From Turritopsis dohrnii (lineage: Eukaryota; Cnidaria; Hydrozoa; Anthoathecata; Oceaniidae), in NCBI GenBank assembly GCA_027922465.2, contig BQMF02000491.1, forward strand, positions 124,001-188,000: a DNA stretch of 64,000 nt, given 5' to 3'. The notes under the pieces were generated by a model that was not told where the DNA came from, made no database searches, and was given only the letters and a program-made list of their open reading frames with translations. The position numbers were made by a program, and so were the translations under genes. Below, piece after piece: positions 35,380 to 47,157 of this stretch. The first letter of the stretch is position 1, and each line of letters begins with the position of its first letter.

Positions 35380-35590
35380 AACACACTTTCATTTTCCATT
35401 AATCATCTTCCGAAATTAACAACAATAATGAATTACCTCGTAAACTTTACTGGCTTTAATCTTTATCGCACTTCTTTTTCTGTTTTAAGAATTAAGATAA
35501 GACACTTTCATTTTCCATTTCATTTCTATCGAAATAAACAACAATACAAAGTTACCTCATAAACTTTACTGGCTTTCGCTTTCTTTTCTT
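35380..35590. repeat. Two-copy tandem duplication in Helitron 2 5' region
   Basis: Units starting 'cactttcattttccatt' at about 35383 and 35502 are offset by roughly 118 bp and share 'ttacctcrtaaactttactg'. Such repeats near a 5' end may hold promoter elements; none is proven. Confidence 0.6.
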
Positions 35591-36013
35591 TTCTTTTCCT
35601 TTTCTTTTTATATATATATAGACATCTGTTCAAAAACCTTTTATTAATCTAAAATACAATAACAGTAAAAGTTTAACAATAAACAGTTTCATAAGAACAA
35701 TACCTTCGTATGTATACAAACCTGTGTTTCATCCTGAAAACAACTGCGATAATGAAAATCAGTTATTAATGAACTAATTTTTTGGACATCGTCAACCAAT
35801 CAAAATAGCGAAAAAAGAATTTCTTTGGTTTTGATTGGTTTAAAAATTTTGACGTCACACTTAGATTACGTAACATTAAAAAAAGTGTGTGTCGCCTGTA
35901 CGTGGTTTTACGACTAAAAGGAATAAATAAGGAGGTTTTGACTGTTAAAAAAAGTAAATATATCACTGTCTAAAATAAAAGTGGTATGCACAAAGCGAAT
36001 TATTATATATAGA

Positions 36014-36580
36014 CTAGTATCCCGGGTAAAAACTTTTTACCGAACTTAACTTCGAAAAGGATGGGTCAAAATCGCCTTTCCCGTGAACGATCCCCATGAT
36101 GAAAATTTCAATTTAAGAATTGGAAACGGAAAATGTAACCATGTTGTAGAGCTCGAAAAACTGATCGAAAAAATGTATGGGATCGTTTCCTTACGATCAA
36201 CCGTTGCAGAGATATCGTCGATCAAAGATTTTGATGACGTCATAGCCGCAGTACCAAATAAAATTTAGGCCCAAATTTTGCGTCACCCCTTCACCCGTAT
36301 CGCAGACCCCAAAAAACGTCAGTTATCCCTATTGGTTCTCGAGATATTTCCCCAAGAACGTCGGGTTCGATTGGGGATGCAATGCAATGATCCCCCGTGA
36401 TCATAAAAAAACTGACGTCAAATGATGCCACATGCTTTTGGAATGATCGTGAAAAAAAGTGTCCCTCACCTCTAAGTGGTTTTACGCGCACATAAGAGGA
36501 CGATGACCATGAAAAAAAAGTAAATATGTCACTCTCTAAAATAAAAGTGGTATGCACAATTGCGGATTATTATAATAAGA
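36014..36580 (-). mobile_element. Non-autonomous Helitron (family B), 567 bp
   Basis: The minus-strand start is TCTTATTATAATAATCCGC at 36580. Its 3' end is the palindrome GGTAAAAAGTTTTTACC, CCGGGATACTAG, at 36014, joined directly to Helitron 2's TC start. It contains the 'gttgtagagctcgaaaaact' module. A 61-codon plus-strand frame (36083-36265) has no recognised domain. Confidence 0.75.
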
Positions 36581-38746
36581 TAGTATCCTGGGTAAAAACT
36601 TTTTACCGAACTTAACTTCGAAAACATTAGGTCAAATCCACCATTTCCGTGTAGGTACCCCGTGACGAAAAAATAAATCATAGAATCGCAACTCAAAAAC
36701 ATCCCCGGCGGCGTTGCTTGCCACCCATGTTCAGTATGCGTTGTGTTGCAAAATTTAACTCGTGTAAAAGTTTCTACAGGCATTAATTCTTTAATTCATT
36801 TCTTACATTCAAAAGATTAAAAACAGAAACAAATAGCAACATGGCTCAGAATAATATATTTATACGCAATATATAACACAGAACTGTTTACCCAGACATA
36901 CGAAACCAAACATTACAAAATGTTAATTCAAAACAAATTGATACCTTCCAACTTTTTCTTTTGTTCCAAAGTTACTACTCGACTGCAACCATAAATGAAT
37001 TTTTGAAATGATATGTAGTCTGTTCTTCCCAAAACCATCAACGTCATGATTAAAACCATGAGTTTCATTTCTTTATGCTTTTTTTATTATTACCTAAAAA
37101 ATTAATACTTGAATTGTAATACCGAAAACCTAATCATGCTATAACAATATTGAAATAAAAAATAAAACAAAAAGAAAGAAAAAACAAAAAGAAAATTCAA
37201 GTACGCATTAATCCTAAAGATAACAATTAAAAACAAAATTTGGTCTATAAAGTCAACGGATACTGTGAGTCAATACAGGTTCACTCAACACTGGAGCTGA
37301 ACAGAATAAAGACTTTTACCTGGCATACACAACCAAACATCAAATTAATAAAAATAATTGAAACAACAAAATGCCCTACTTTGACCAAAACCATAATTGA
37401 ATACCCAGAAGATATTAAAAGCAACCCGTAAACAAATATAAACTGAACAAAAATATACCCCAGCAATGCTTCTTTTTTGTAGTACAATCGCAATGAAATA
37501 CATAATCCATTCTTCTCTTAAGTAACCTTCTTAACATACCTTCTCAACATGTTTCAATTATACATTTATAAATTTCGTTTATACATAGGTACACTTTTTC
37601 TTTTCTGAACTAAAAGAAAAAGATTTCAGTAAAGAACAGCTACAATACTTACTACTACTGCAACCATATTTAAGCAAACCAAAACAAAAGGCATAAATGG
37701 CTGGCAGAAAGGCATGCAGACAAAGCATCAAACATCGTCAATAGATACAATTTGACAGCATAACATGTTCCCTACTTCCACAGCCATGAGAAAGGAAAAC
37801 AGTCATAGCTGTGGGACCATTTTTAATTGATCTGTAAATAAATAAATCAAATCAAATCTTCTTTGCTAACTATAAAAATAATAATAGCGCGTCTTACCAA
37901 AACAAATTACTCTCGTCTTCGTTTTTCATCCAGTAGCATATAAACTAAACGAAGAACTCATATAATAAGATATCTATTCAAAGCTGTAGTATTTAATCTT
38001 TCAAAACTAAATTAAAACCATTCCGTACTGTGTAAATAAACATCATTTTGTTTTGCATTTCTTCACTACACTTTCTTCTGTATAGCGATATTTGATAACT
38101 AAAACGTAAACAAACATTTAAATACATTTAAATACAAATACATATACCTAACTTGTTCTTTTATTAATCAAAAATAAAAGTTTTATAATAATACCTTTTG
38201 TTCGTTCGATCTTTCTGCAGCTAATTTTTAAAAACTTCACTGCACTACTTCTGTATATCTAAATATGATTTTTCATTGTAAACAAACAACTAACTCACTT
38301 TAGCAATAAACACGATAATAAAACGTTTTATAATAATAACAATACCTTCGTGCATACAAACCTGTGTTTCTTCGTCAGTTCTTTCGTCGATTTGCTGCCT
38401 AAAACAATCAAATTTAAATTAAAATATTCGTATACAAAAAGAAACACGTCTTCTTTGCGAAGTTTCTTGCTCACGAAATGATCGTTGACAAATTTCGAAC
38501 GAAGAAGATTGCATTGCTCGCACTCCTCCAAAGACGTTTTTCGGCTGATTTCCACTGCGCAAACCAAAAATAACAAAACGGAGGAGCATATACTAATCGC
38601 AGAAAATAAAAAAAAACGCTCTCGCCTCTGCATGGCTTTACGACGAAAAGGGAAAAAATAAGAAGGTTTTGACCGTGAAAATAACAAAAACACAACACTC
38701 TCTAAAATAAAAGTGGTATGCACAAATGCGAATTAGTATAATAAGA
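36581..38746 (-). mobile_element. Non-autonomous Helitron (family B), 2.17 kb
   Basis: Starts (minus strand) TCTTATTATACTAATTCGC at 38746 and ends with the palindrome GGTAAAAAGTTTTTACC then CAGGATACTA at 36581. It lacks one expected base of CTAG at the join with 36580. A further degenerate 3' module (about 36700-36790) lies inside it. The interior is AT-rich with no domain-bearing frame. Confidence 0.7.
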
Positions 38747-39003
38747 TATAACAGAAAATATTAAATAAAATTCAAGATAGAGCTAAGAGGTTAGAAGGTA
38801 AAACACACGAATTAACATAAAATTTCCAAGCGAGTGGTACTACACTGAAATAGAAAGAACCTTCAAGAAAAGTGTGAAAATTAGTGATAGCACTGATTTC
38901 TGAGCAGTAACCGTGTAATGTCGTTGCACATTGTATAGGTTTTTGCAGCTATTAATCTCTTGTAATAGTAGTCCAATGGTTTCCAGTTTGCCATTTCTAG
39001 AAC
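38747..39003. other. Short unannotated spacer
   Basis: AT-rich; nothing recognised. Confidence 0.5.
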
Positions 39004-39363
39004 TTAGTTGTCAGGTATTGTCTTCTTTATCTTCATGATATATCTGGCTTCTTGTATGTGCACCCTATTTAGGTCCTCCATTCGTGAAGATCCCCAAATA
39101 AGAATACCGTATAACACTGGCGGGAGTATTCCTTGAAAGTAAATGGTTTTTAATGTGATTATTGACATGGATCTCATGCAGTAAAGTTTCTTTAATTTAG
39201 CAGCAAATAGACGGCTAGTAGTTGAAACATGTAAATCGTAACTTAGGTTACTGTCTATTGTGATACCTAGGCATTTGCAACTGTCAACAATGTCAATATA
39301 TTTCCTTCCTATCTTGTCTATTCTTGTCAAGTTGGTTTTCAAAAGTTCCACTCTATCACTCAT
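39004..39363 (-). pseudogene. LINE reverse transcriptase, C-terminal fragment
   Basis: A 119-residue frame with VDSCKCLGITIDSNLSYDLHV, AAKLKKLYCMRSMS and PPVLYGILIWG. This is the conserved block downstream of the RT catalytic site in Jockey/CR1-like non-LTR retrotransposons (KYLGxxxDxxLxWxxH, then YxxxxxPxLxYGxxxWG). The polymerase core is absent, so it is a truncated remnant. Confidence 0.8.
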
Positions 39364-39574
39364 GCTCTTATCAACCTACTTGAGCATATGAGACAACATT
39401 TAGACAGTAGGAAGACCGGAACAGCATTCCTATTTCAAGTTACCGGTGGCGTTGTCTCAAAATGTATGATTTCTGTGGACTTAATAATGACAGCTTTAAA
39501 ACGCAAACAAAAATATAAATACTTGAAATTCTAAGAATTGATGAGCAAATAATGAACAGTTTTTATTGTATGAT

Positions 39575-40862
39575 ATGAGAAAGGAAAATCTACTCTTCCC
39601 ATATTGGAGTTACCCAAAGTTTGAGCTACAAAATTTGAAAAACAATGAATGTATTGCTGAATGACTTGGATAATCAGTGTCAGATTTTGCAAATACCAGG
39701 AGAAATAATTTGTTATAATGGAACTAAAGTGTCAGGCATTGAAGCCCTTTGTAAATTGTGTAGATCTTAATATGATATCAAGATTTGCTAGACCTGTTCC
39801 AGAATTATGTATTATAAGCGATCATGTTTTAGATTTTTTATACGACAGATGGAATAATAATAATGATCACTCTTGGCACTTCTGCTGTGGACTTGCAGTA
39901 CTTGTTGTCACTTCTTGAACTGTATAGCAAGATGACATGATGGTGGATATTCGGATCGTTGCACCTGCTGAATTCTTTACACTTGGCGTGTGCTGAAGAG
40001 ACATAGGGTAGAAACGTTTGACCCCTTGGGTTAGCAGTGTAGATGCAATTATGACGAATAGGGTGGTGTCTCGGTTCTCATGATATATTAAGTGAATAGC
40101 ACGGTAACTAAATCTCGGATAGGTTTGAAGGCCACTTGTGAACAGAAGCTCTTTCTCGATATCAAACATAATATGATCGCAATCGACTTCATCACTCTGC
40201 ATCAATAGAAGAGCCAAGGCGTTATTGTAGGTTGCGGTTTTCGAAAGGGACGAGTTCAGCAGAGAAGCAATCTAGTACCTTTTGTTGCAAGTAATTTGTT
40301 TGGTGATATATAGCGTCTAAGGGGTCCTCTGCCATGCATCTGGCACTGTCATAAAAGTCTTTTCGCGAGCTTGCTAAAGTAATTTTAAAACACTAGAAAG
40401 AAGGTACAAGAGACCTTAGGGACTCTGCCTTTTATAAATGATTTCGTATTATAAGGTAGTGGGCATCTGGAGAAATGACTGAGTGAGAGGCCGTGAATGG
40501 GCATAAACGTGTTCATTCATTGAAATTTAAATCTGTTGTCGCTCCCAACGGTTTGATTGTGAATTTATATGGAGCTGTTGAAGGCAGAAGGCATGGCAGT
40601 GGAATGCTTGTTGTTTCTGGCCTTCTTGACCAACTTCACCTGCATGCAATTGGACCACCTAATAGCACTTAGTGCTTATATGGGGACTCAACTTATCCTT
40701 TGGGCCCTCAATTGAAAGGTCCTTTTAAGGGAGCAAATGTAACACCACTACAAAGGAGATGGAATCAGTAAATGAGTGCAGTGAGAATTAACGTGGAATG
40801 GGTATTCGGTGATATCATCAATTATTTCAAATTTTTAGTCTTCAAAAAAGGATTATAATTGC
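39575..40862 (+). pseudogene. Harbinger-type (DDE_Tnp_4) transposase, middle replaced
   Basis: Left part: LLFPYWSYPKFELQNLKNNEC and ISRFARPVPELCIISDHVLDFLYD. Right part (40492-40858): NGHKRVHSLKFKSVVAPNGL, NLYGAVEGRRHGSGML, a stop, LYGDSTYPLGPQLKGPF, and RINVEWVFGDIINYFKFLVFKK. These are the ordered blocks of Harbinger-like transposases in cnidarians, with the catalytic D and E in LYGDxxY and VEWVFG. The segment that normally links FLYD to NGHKR (about 60 residues with WGFVDGT) is missing, and about 620 unrelated bases stand in its place. Several stops are present. Confidence 0.8.
39867..40217 (-). CDS. Unknown 116-residue open frame inside the Harbinger remnant
   Basis: An uninterrupted frame on the opposite strand within the replaced middle (QSDEVDCDHIMFDIEKELLF, FSYRAIHLIYHENRDTTLFVI, KRFYPMSLQHTPSVKNSAGA). 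It has balanced composition, not low-complexity, which suggests a fragment of a real protein. I do not recognise the family. No start signal or neighbouring exons were identified. Confidence 0.35.
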   Translation of the reverse strand: MALLLMQSDEVDCDHIMFDIEKELLFTSGLQTYPRFSYRAIHLIYHENRDTTLFVIIASTLLTQGVKRFYPMSLQHTPSVKNSAGATIRISTIMSSCYTVQEVTTSTASPQQKCQE

Positions 40863-40929
40863 ATCTCATGTGCAGAATCAACAAATCTACGCTATGACGT
40901 TCCAGTTCCCGTTGTGCAACCATAAAGTC

Positions 40930-41013
40930 GCAAGTGACCAAGTTGCAGTTGGTATCTTTGTGGATTTACAAAAAGTATTTGATACTGTTGATCACCAAAT
41001 ATTTTGCTATAAA
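40930..41013 (+). pseudogene. Short LINE RT core fragment
   Basis: The translation VAVGIFVDLQKVFDTVDHQI matches the RT block A of non-LTR elements (xxxFxDLxKAFDTVDHxxL). The frame on either side is unrelated, so only about 28 codons survive. Confidence 0.7.
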
Positions 41014-41662
41014 CTTAACACGGTATATATAGTCAAGTCTGGTAAAAAATACGCATCTACAAAAACCACTAAAAAATACGTATTGAAAATAAATGCATTA
41101 AAAACATCAAAATTTATTTGTTTTGAGTCTTTTTTAAATGTCTTATATAAATGCAACCATAACAGAGATTCTTAAGCAGATTTGTTCATAATTTATTACA
41201 ATTTTTCCTTCCGTAAGACGAAAACAAAAAGAAACAACCAGGTTTACCATAAGAAAATACGCACAACGTGTTTCATTTCAATGTAATCTACCACGGAGCT
41301 ACGCGACACCATCTTCATAAAGAAACGTTTTTCCTCCATTTTAAGGGTTAATTTTCAAATACCTTTCATTCAGAACACTCCTTCGCACATACTTCTCTTA
41401 AAACAGCTGCGTATTTTTCAGCGGTCTTTATTTTTGAAAAAATACTCATGCTTTGAAAAAGAAAAAAATCAAACTGAACATGCGTGATTTATCCCTAGCC
41501 AATAGAATAGCGATAAAACCCCACTTAAGGTATATATTCTTTCTTAATTATATTGTTATGTTGCAAAAGGCTTAGGAACTTGTTTTAGCCAAATCTTTTC
41601 CCTCATGAATCGGAGAAAGCATTTCCTTTTCATTGCGATTATTACTTAGAGGATCGAACAAA
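41014..41662. other. AT-rich spacer
   Basis: No coding signal; short AT-rich stretches only. Confidence 0.4.
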
Positions 41663-42883
41663 ATGTCTAACAATGTAAGTAAAGTAGCTGTTCCTTATCT
41701 TCAGTTTCAGAATATCACCTATACGTATTTCTAAGTTTTTCTTTCTAAAAAAAACATCAAAAATAGTTATTTTCGGACATTTAGAAGTCAGCGAAAAAAG
41801 TTTATGCTGGCGCTGCTGTTCAAACAACAGCCAAGAAATATGGGTTACATGAAGCTACAATACGTTTGAGACTACGTAATATGGCAAGTGGCAGGCATTT
41901 CGTTTGGTCTGGTTGAAAGCCAGCACTTACAGAAGAAACAGAATCAGAGTTGGCTGAAGTAATCCGTGCATTAATCCGGGAAATAATTAAAAATCTTGTG
42001 AAAGAATATGTTGAGGAAAAACAAATGAGATCACCTTTCAAAGACAACCGCCCTGGGAAACAATGGCTGAGACTCTTTATGGAACGCAATAATTTGTCTT
42101 TGAAGAAGGCAACTATGATAAGTAGCGCTAGAAAAGCAGTGACAGCCAATCCATTCGTCGTATATGACTTCTACGATATGCTTGAAAACATCATAAAGGA
42201 GAAAGATTTCACTCCATTGCAAATATGGAACTGCGATGAGTCGGGTTTCCCTTCAGACCCTCAAAGATGTAAAGTAGTCCGTGGCAGCCGCGAGATTCCA
42301 TACACTTGGTGCTGGTAGAGCAAACACGACATCTCTAGCTGTTGTCAATGCAGCAGGATGTGCACTCCCACCTCTCGTTGTATTCCCTGGGAAAACGCAT
42401 CAGGAATCGTGGTACACATCAGAAGGTAACTATTGTTATTATCTTGCAAATCTGCTGCACTGTCATTTTTCATTAAATTTAGGAATGCCTGGCACACTCT
42501 ACCGGATCTCCGACAATGGTTGGATGACAACTGTTGTTTTCGAGGAATGGTTTAACCATTTCTGCAATGTTGTCACCAAACAACCTCTATTACTAATCTT
42601 TGATGGACATCTATCTCATGTGTCTGTCAATCTTATTCTGAAAGCCATAGAGGAAGATGTCACAATTGTTAAATTCCCACCGCATGTGACTGATTTGTTA
42701 CAACCCTTGAAAGTTGCCTGTTTTAGTCCATTAAAGCGAGAATGGGAACGATGCTTAAACAACTGGTTATCAAGTTTGGTGGAAAGCGGCCTCTACGAAA
42801 ATCTGACTTCATTGAAAAACTTGGAGAATGTTGGAAGGTTGCACTGACAGAAGAAAATATAAAGGCTGGATTCAGACGAACAG
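41663..42883 (+). pseudogene. pogo/Tigger-like (DDE_1) transposase
   Basis: A 12-nt first exon (ATG at 41663) is followed by a GT-AG intron (41675-41784). Then come an HTH (KSAKKVYAGAA, TTAKKYGLHEATIRLRL) and an in-frame TGA (41914-41916). Next are FKDNRPGKQWLRLFMERN, WNCDESGFPSDP (first D), a frameshift near 42285, ANTTSLAVVNAAG, and a second intron (42426-42482) joining SEG to MPGTLY. The frame then reads ISDNGWMTTVVFEEWFNHF, LLIFDGHLSHV (second D), and PHVTDLLQPLKVACFSPLK. The usual third D in LLQPLD is K here. A final frameshift leads to IEKLGECWKVALTEENI. The gene is dead by three independent lesions. Confidence 0.85.
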
Positions 42884-43550
42884 GTAATCTTAATATTATT
42901 AGGAAGGTGTGGATCTACTTTATTTTATCTATATACAATTTTGCCATTTATTTGGTTGCATTAGATTGAGTTCTCTTTGCGAGTTATTGATTTTTGATTT
43001 AATTTGATAGGTTTACCTGTATATAGTATCCCTATTTACACCTAGACATTTTGCTGGTCTGTTACCTAGAGTATTCTCTATTGTATACTGTTTAAAGCTT
43101 AAGGTGTTTTTCTTTATTTCTTATCGCCTTTGGAGAGGGGAGGCTATAAGTGTGCTCTTTAACGTTTTAAACCAACTGCATCAATGGAAATATTTTTTAT
43201 CTTTAACTAATTTTCTACCACTGCTGTGATCTTTTAAATTGTAAATAACCTTGTAATTATTTTTTATGAAATGTTTTTATGAGTTTCCTTTTAGTGGTAC
43301 ATTTTAAAATCTCAAAATTATTTCAATGATGCGTTGTTTTATTTTTATTTTTAACACATGTTTTAACTACTGTACATTTTACTCACACTCTTTTGTAATT
43401 ACTAACTACTTTCTTTTTATCTTAGTTTAAATTTTGTAACTGTCTAGTTAATTTCCATTATGTTAGAAGTTATGTTACACTATATAAATACTCCTTGTCT
43501 GTTATGTTTTTTTACTATGGAACGCCAAGCTGCCACAAGTACCTAAGTTA
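42884..43550. other. AT-rich spacer after pogo remnant
   Basis: T-rich DNA with no coding frame; it may include the 3' untranslated part of the pogo element. Confidence 0.4.
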
Positions 43551-43965
43551 TCTTTTCGTTATGCGATGAAGATATTACGTGTTGTGCTGGTTTTATTTTT
43601 CGATGGGGTCTGGTCATTACTCCATGCGATTACACTCTGATGTGATGTAGTGATTTTATTATGGATTGCGGTGTTTTTAGTGCGCCAAACGGTAATTGCA
43701 TTATAAAATGCGGTGGTTTCATTATGTAATGCTCCGGTTTTATTTTGTGATTTCTCGATGTCGTTACGCATTGTGCTGATTTCATTACGTGGCTCGCTCA
43801 TTCAGTCCGATATTTCTTTATGTGGTCCGTTGATTTAATGTGCTGATTTCATTACGTGGTGCGATGATTACATGTGCTGATTTCATTACGTGGTGCGATG
43901 ATTTCATTATATCGGAAGTTCATCCAAATGATCTGATTTCTTTAGGTGATCCATTGCGCATGCTC
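43551..43965. repeat. Minisatellite, GATTTCATTACGTGGTGC-type
   Basis: Degenerate units of about 20-22 bp (tgctgatttcattacgtggt) repeat more than ten times. They create a pseudo-repetitive minus-strand frame (RNEISTMRNDIEKS). The same units recur at 46740-46940 in the same orientation, ending in the shared text 'tttctttaggtgatccatt'. Confidence 0.75.
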
Positions 43966-44046
43966 CAGACATTAAATAAATTAAAATAAATTAATAAAAA
44001 AGCGCGTGTTTAAATTAATAAAAAAGCCCGTGTTCAGAATAACAAA

Positions 44047-45310
44047 ATGGCGGATAACAAGATCCGTTCTGTTCTCGAAAAGCTCAAGTTAAAATATTTA
44101 ATTCCAGTGTTTGAAAAGGAAGATATTACTATTGATCTGGTTTCTAAACTTTCTCAAGAAAATTTTAAAGATCTTGGTGTAACTGATCCTGGTAACATGA
44201 TGAATCTTAGAGTTTCTTGTTGTTCTTATGGTGACACACAACCAAAACAAGGACGGTGCAGTGATGTAGGGGCACCAAAATTTGTGATTCCAAAAGAGGT
44301 AATCCAAAATCTTATTGATGATGGTTGTCGTGTTAAAGAAATTATTAACATTCTGTGGGTATCAGAAAGAACAATATATCGAAGGATGGAAGAATTTGAG
44401 TTAAGCACACAAAATTACACGATTATTGATGATGAGGACCTTGATAAGGCATTACTTGAAGTGATCTATCAATTTCCAAATTCTGGAGAAGTTATGTTGC
44501 GGGAACTGCTAAAAAACCATGGTATAAAAATCCAGAGGAATGTGCTTAGGGAAAGTTTACAACGTGATACAACGCGATACATCAGGAAGTCAGTCAAGAA
44601 GTAAAAGAAGGTTGCACAGACGAATCTACAATGTTAAAGGCCCAAACCACCTGTGGCACCTGGATACTAACCGTAAAATAATACGCTGGCATTTTGTAAC
44701 CATTGTTATTGTAGATGGACTTAGTCAATTACCAGTAGAATTAACTTGTACAAATAATAATAAAGCTGATTCTGTTCTGATGTGTTTTCAAGATGCTTTT
44801 AAAGAATACGGTCTTCCCAGCAGGGTCAGAACCGATAAAGGTAAAGAGAACGTGCTGGTTGCGGATTTCATGCTAGAAAAATGTAGGACTGGGAGAAAAA
44901 GTGTCATAACTGGTAAAAGTACCCACAACCAAAGAGTTGAAAGACTCTGGAGAGACGTTTTTAGTGGCGTTATTTCTTATTTTTATAACTTGTTCTATTT
45001 TTTGGAAGATCAGGAAATTTTGAATGCAACCAATAATAAACATCTCTTCGCATTACATTATACCTACCTGCCAATCATTAACCGAAAACTGCAATGGTGG
45101 AAAGTTGCATGGTCAACACATCGTCTCAGAACAGTCAATTCTTCTCCAATCCGACTTTGGGTCAGTGGTCAGATAACAAACCCTGTGGGTCTTGCGCCTG
45201 TCGAGGTTGACGACCTCTATGGGGTCGATGGAAATCTCAGCGAAGATCAGGACAGAGATATGGATAATCGACCTATATTTGAATTCCAATTACCAACTTT
45301 AAGGCAATAA
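44047..45310 (+). pseudogene. SAM-HTH-integrase transposase, one frameshift
   Basis: From the ATG at 44047: a SAM domain (IRSVLEKLKLKYLIPVFEKE, LSQENFKDLGVTDPGNMMNL), then RGxP-like linker text and an HTH (VIQNLIDDGCRVKEIINILW, SERTIYRRMEEF). After a frame change at about 44570 come KGPNHLWHLDTNRKIIRW (first D), VTIVIVDGLSQLP, GLPSRVRTDKGKENV (second D) and THNQRVERLWRDVF (E). The C-terminal domain is intact to TAA at 45310. SAM domains mediate protein-protein oligomerisation. This is the same transposase class as the 23.4-25.2 kb copy, here with an N-terminal SAM. Only the single frameshift separates it from an intact gene. Confidence 0.8.
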
Positions 45311-46739
45311 TGTTTGGACGAAATTAACTTAGTAAGAAATGGAAGACACGATGACTCCGATGGCATTGACACTGACATTGAAGTTTTAGACATTATCAAA
45401 AATAATGACATATAAATATTAGTCCCGCAAAAAAATATATGTGTTTGCGGTACCCGACCAACCCTCAACTTGCGATTCATTGTTGCACAGAGTAACTTAA
45501 GTACTTAGTAATTACTATAATCATCTATTTTAATGGCTATTACAATATTTTCACAGATTTTTGAAAAAAGGTTCTGCCATGTTTCATACGGTGACCAATA
45601 AGAGTAACACATTTCTTTCAAAAATCCTAGACATGTTCTTCGAAAGTGCGAAATGCTTTCTTCGAAAATGCGTTAACATCTTAAGCGTGGAGCATAGTGC
45701 GCTATTGCATACTAATATATCATGACATCATAGACATACGGCTTTTGAAGATGTTATGCATTTTTGAAAATCTCACACCATAGAGCCTTCGCAAATTTCT
45801 AAACATATTACCGACAGAGAGTTAACAATAATTGTAAACAAAAGATGAAAAAAGACACTAACACAAGGATGTCTGTTTATAATGAACAATGACAAAGTAT
45901 AAATGTAAGATAACTGTCAAGGAATGAATAAATGAATAACATGTCCAATCAACCAGTAAAATAAATGAGACAAGTTGGTTTCGAAAGGAGAAAACACAAA
46001 TTATTTTTAAAACCTCTCCTCTAAAGTCAAATTTGTTTCAGATTTGTGAAGGTTCTCTGAACAATTGAACGGCAGACTGGGTAGCACATTTCTATTTCAA
46101 TAAAATTGGGGATAGACATTTGCCAATTATGTTTATGTCAATTCTAGTAATCCTCCACAAAAACATAATCGCAATTAAAAAGAATCACAATCTAGGATAA
46201 AGTAAATGTTACAATCACGCAAGTCCAAAATAAGAGTTAGCAAAAGCATAATCAAACAAGTTGAAAAAATCATTTCTCTCTGGAATCTTGTTAAATGCAT
46301 CCCCACAAACTAGCCGCAGTTGATTGATACAGGTGTGGCTCGTTGGCAAAAAGCTGCCATTGAACCCAACAAAATTGATGCTGGGATGTGTTTCGAATCC
46401 TTAAGGTAGTTCCAAATCAGAGCAAGTTACAAATTGTAAAATCAATCCAAGATTTATATTTCCTCTTCTTCCGCCTAAAAAGAAACGCAGTGAGTGATCA
46501 AGATTTTTTTTCAAACTTCATTTGTCAAAGGTCTTTATGGGACACAAAAAAGGTTACAGAAATTACAAAATGCGATTGAAACCATCGTTTAAAATTAACC
46601 AAAAGGTTTTTCCACTAACCAGCTACTACTTTTAAGTACTTCAAGAACTCTCCATAAATCTCCTCCTGATATTTTCTTTGATTTGAACCTGATTCTTTAA
46701 ATTGGGGTTTTAATAGGTTTACTAGTTTCTTGAAAGATT
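45311..46739. other. 1.4-kb gene-free AT-rich interval
   Basis: Presumed 3' flank of the SAM-integrase element. No domain-bearing frame or clear TIR found. Confidence 0.45.
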
Positions 46740-46940
46740 TCATGCGATGATTTCATTACGTGTGCGATGATTTCATGCGCTGATTTCATTACGTGGAGCG
46801 ATGATTTCATGTGCTGATTTCATGTGCTGATTTTATTACGTAGTGCGCTGATTTCTTTACGCGGTGCAATGATTTGAAGCGTTGATTTCATTACATCATG
46901 CGTTCATCCAATGGGCTGATTTCTTTAGGTGATCCATTTA
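46740..46940. repeat. Second block of the GATTTCATTACGTG minisatellite
   Basis: About eight units, direct with respect to 43551-43965, ending in 'tttctttaggtgatccatt' as the first block does. Together the two blocks flank the SAM-integrase element. Confidence 0.7.
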
Positions 46941-47157
46941 TAATTGTTTTACTGATACTTATTTAGGACCATATTTCATTATAGATGTAAACAAGTCTGA
47001 CCTGTCTACTATGAAATTTGGATTGATTCATAAATAATAAATTTTTTATATTCTAATTTGTTATGATTTAATTAATATCATACTGTTGTTATTCATAGCA
47101 AATCACTTAAAAAGTTTAAGATATATAACAATAGGGACGCACAGGCAAAGGAAAATT

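Larger units (their letters stand above)
26936..36013 (-). mobile_element. Helitron 2, autonomous type, nearly intact (about 9.1 kb with insert)
   Basis: The minus-strand start is TCTATATATAATAATTCGC at 36013. The end is the palindrome TGTAAAAAATTTTTACA then CGGGTTACTAG at 26936, followed by T. Inside, on the same strand, are Rep-helicase (29727-34260) and a microexon gene (27907-29177). A family-A Helitron (34495-35352) and a MITE (about 27530-27890) are nested in it. Without the nested Helitron it is about 8.2 kb. Pairing these two ends assumes they belong to one insertion; it fits orientation, terminal type and gene order. Confidence 0.65.

Noticed and set aside
43559..43801. Minus-strand 80-residue repetitive protein (RNEIS...RNDI units)
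   Set aside because: It is the translation of the GATTTCATTACGTG minisatellite, and the second block does not keep the frame.
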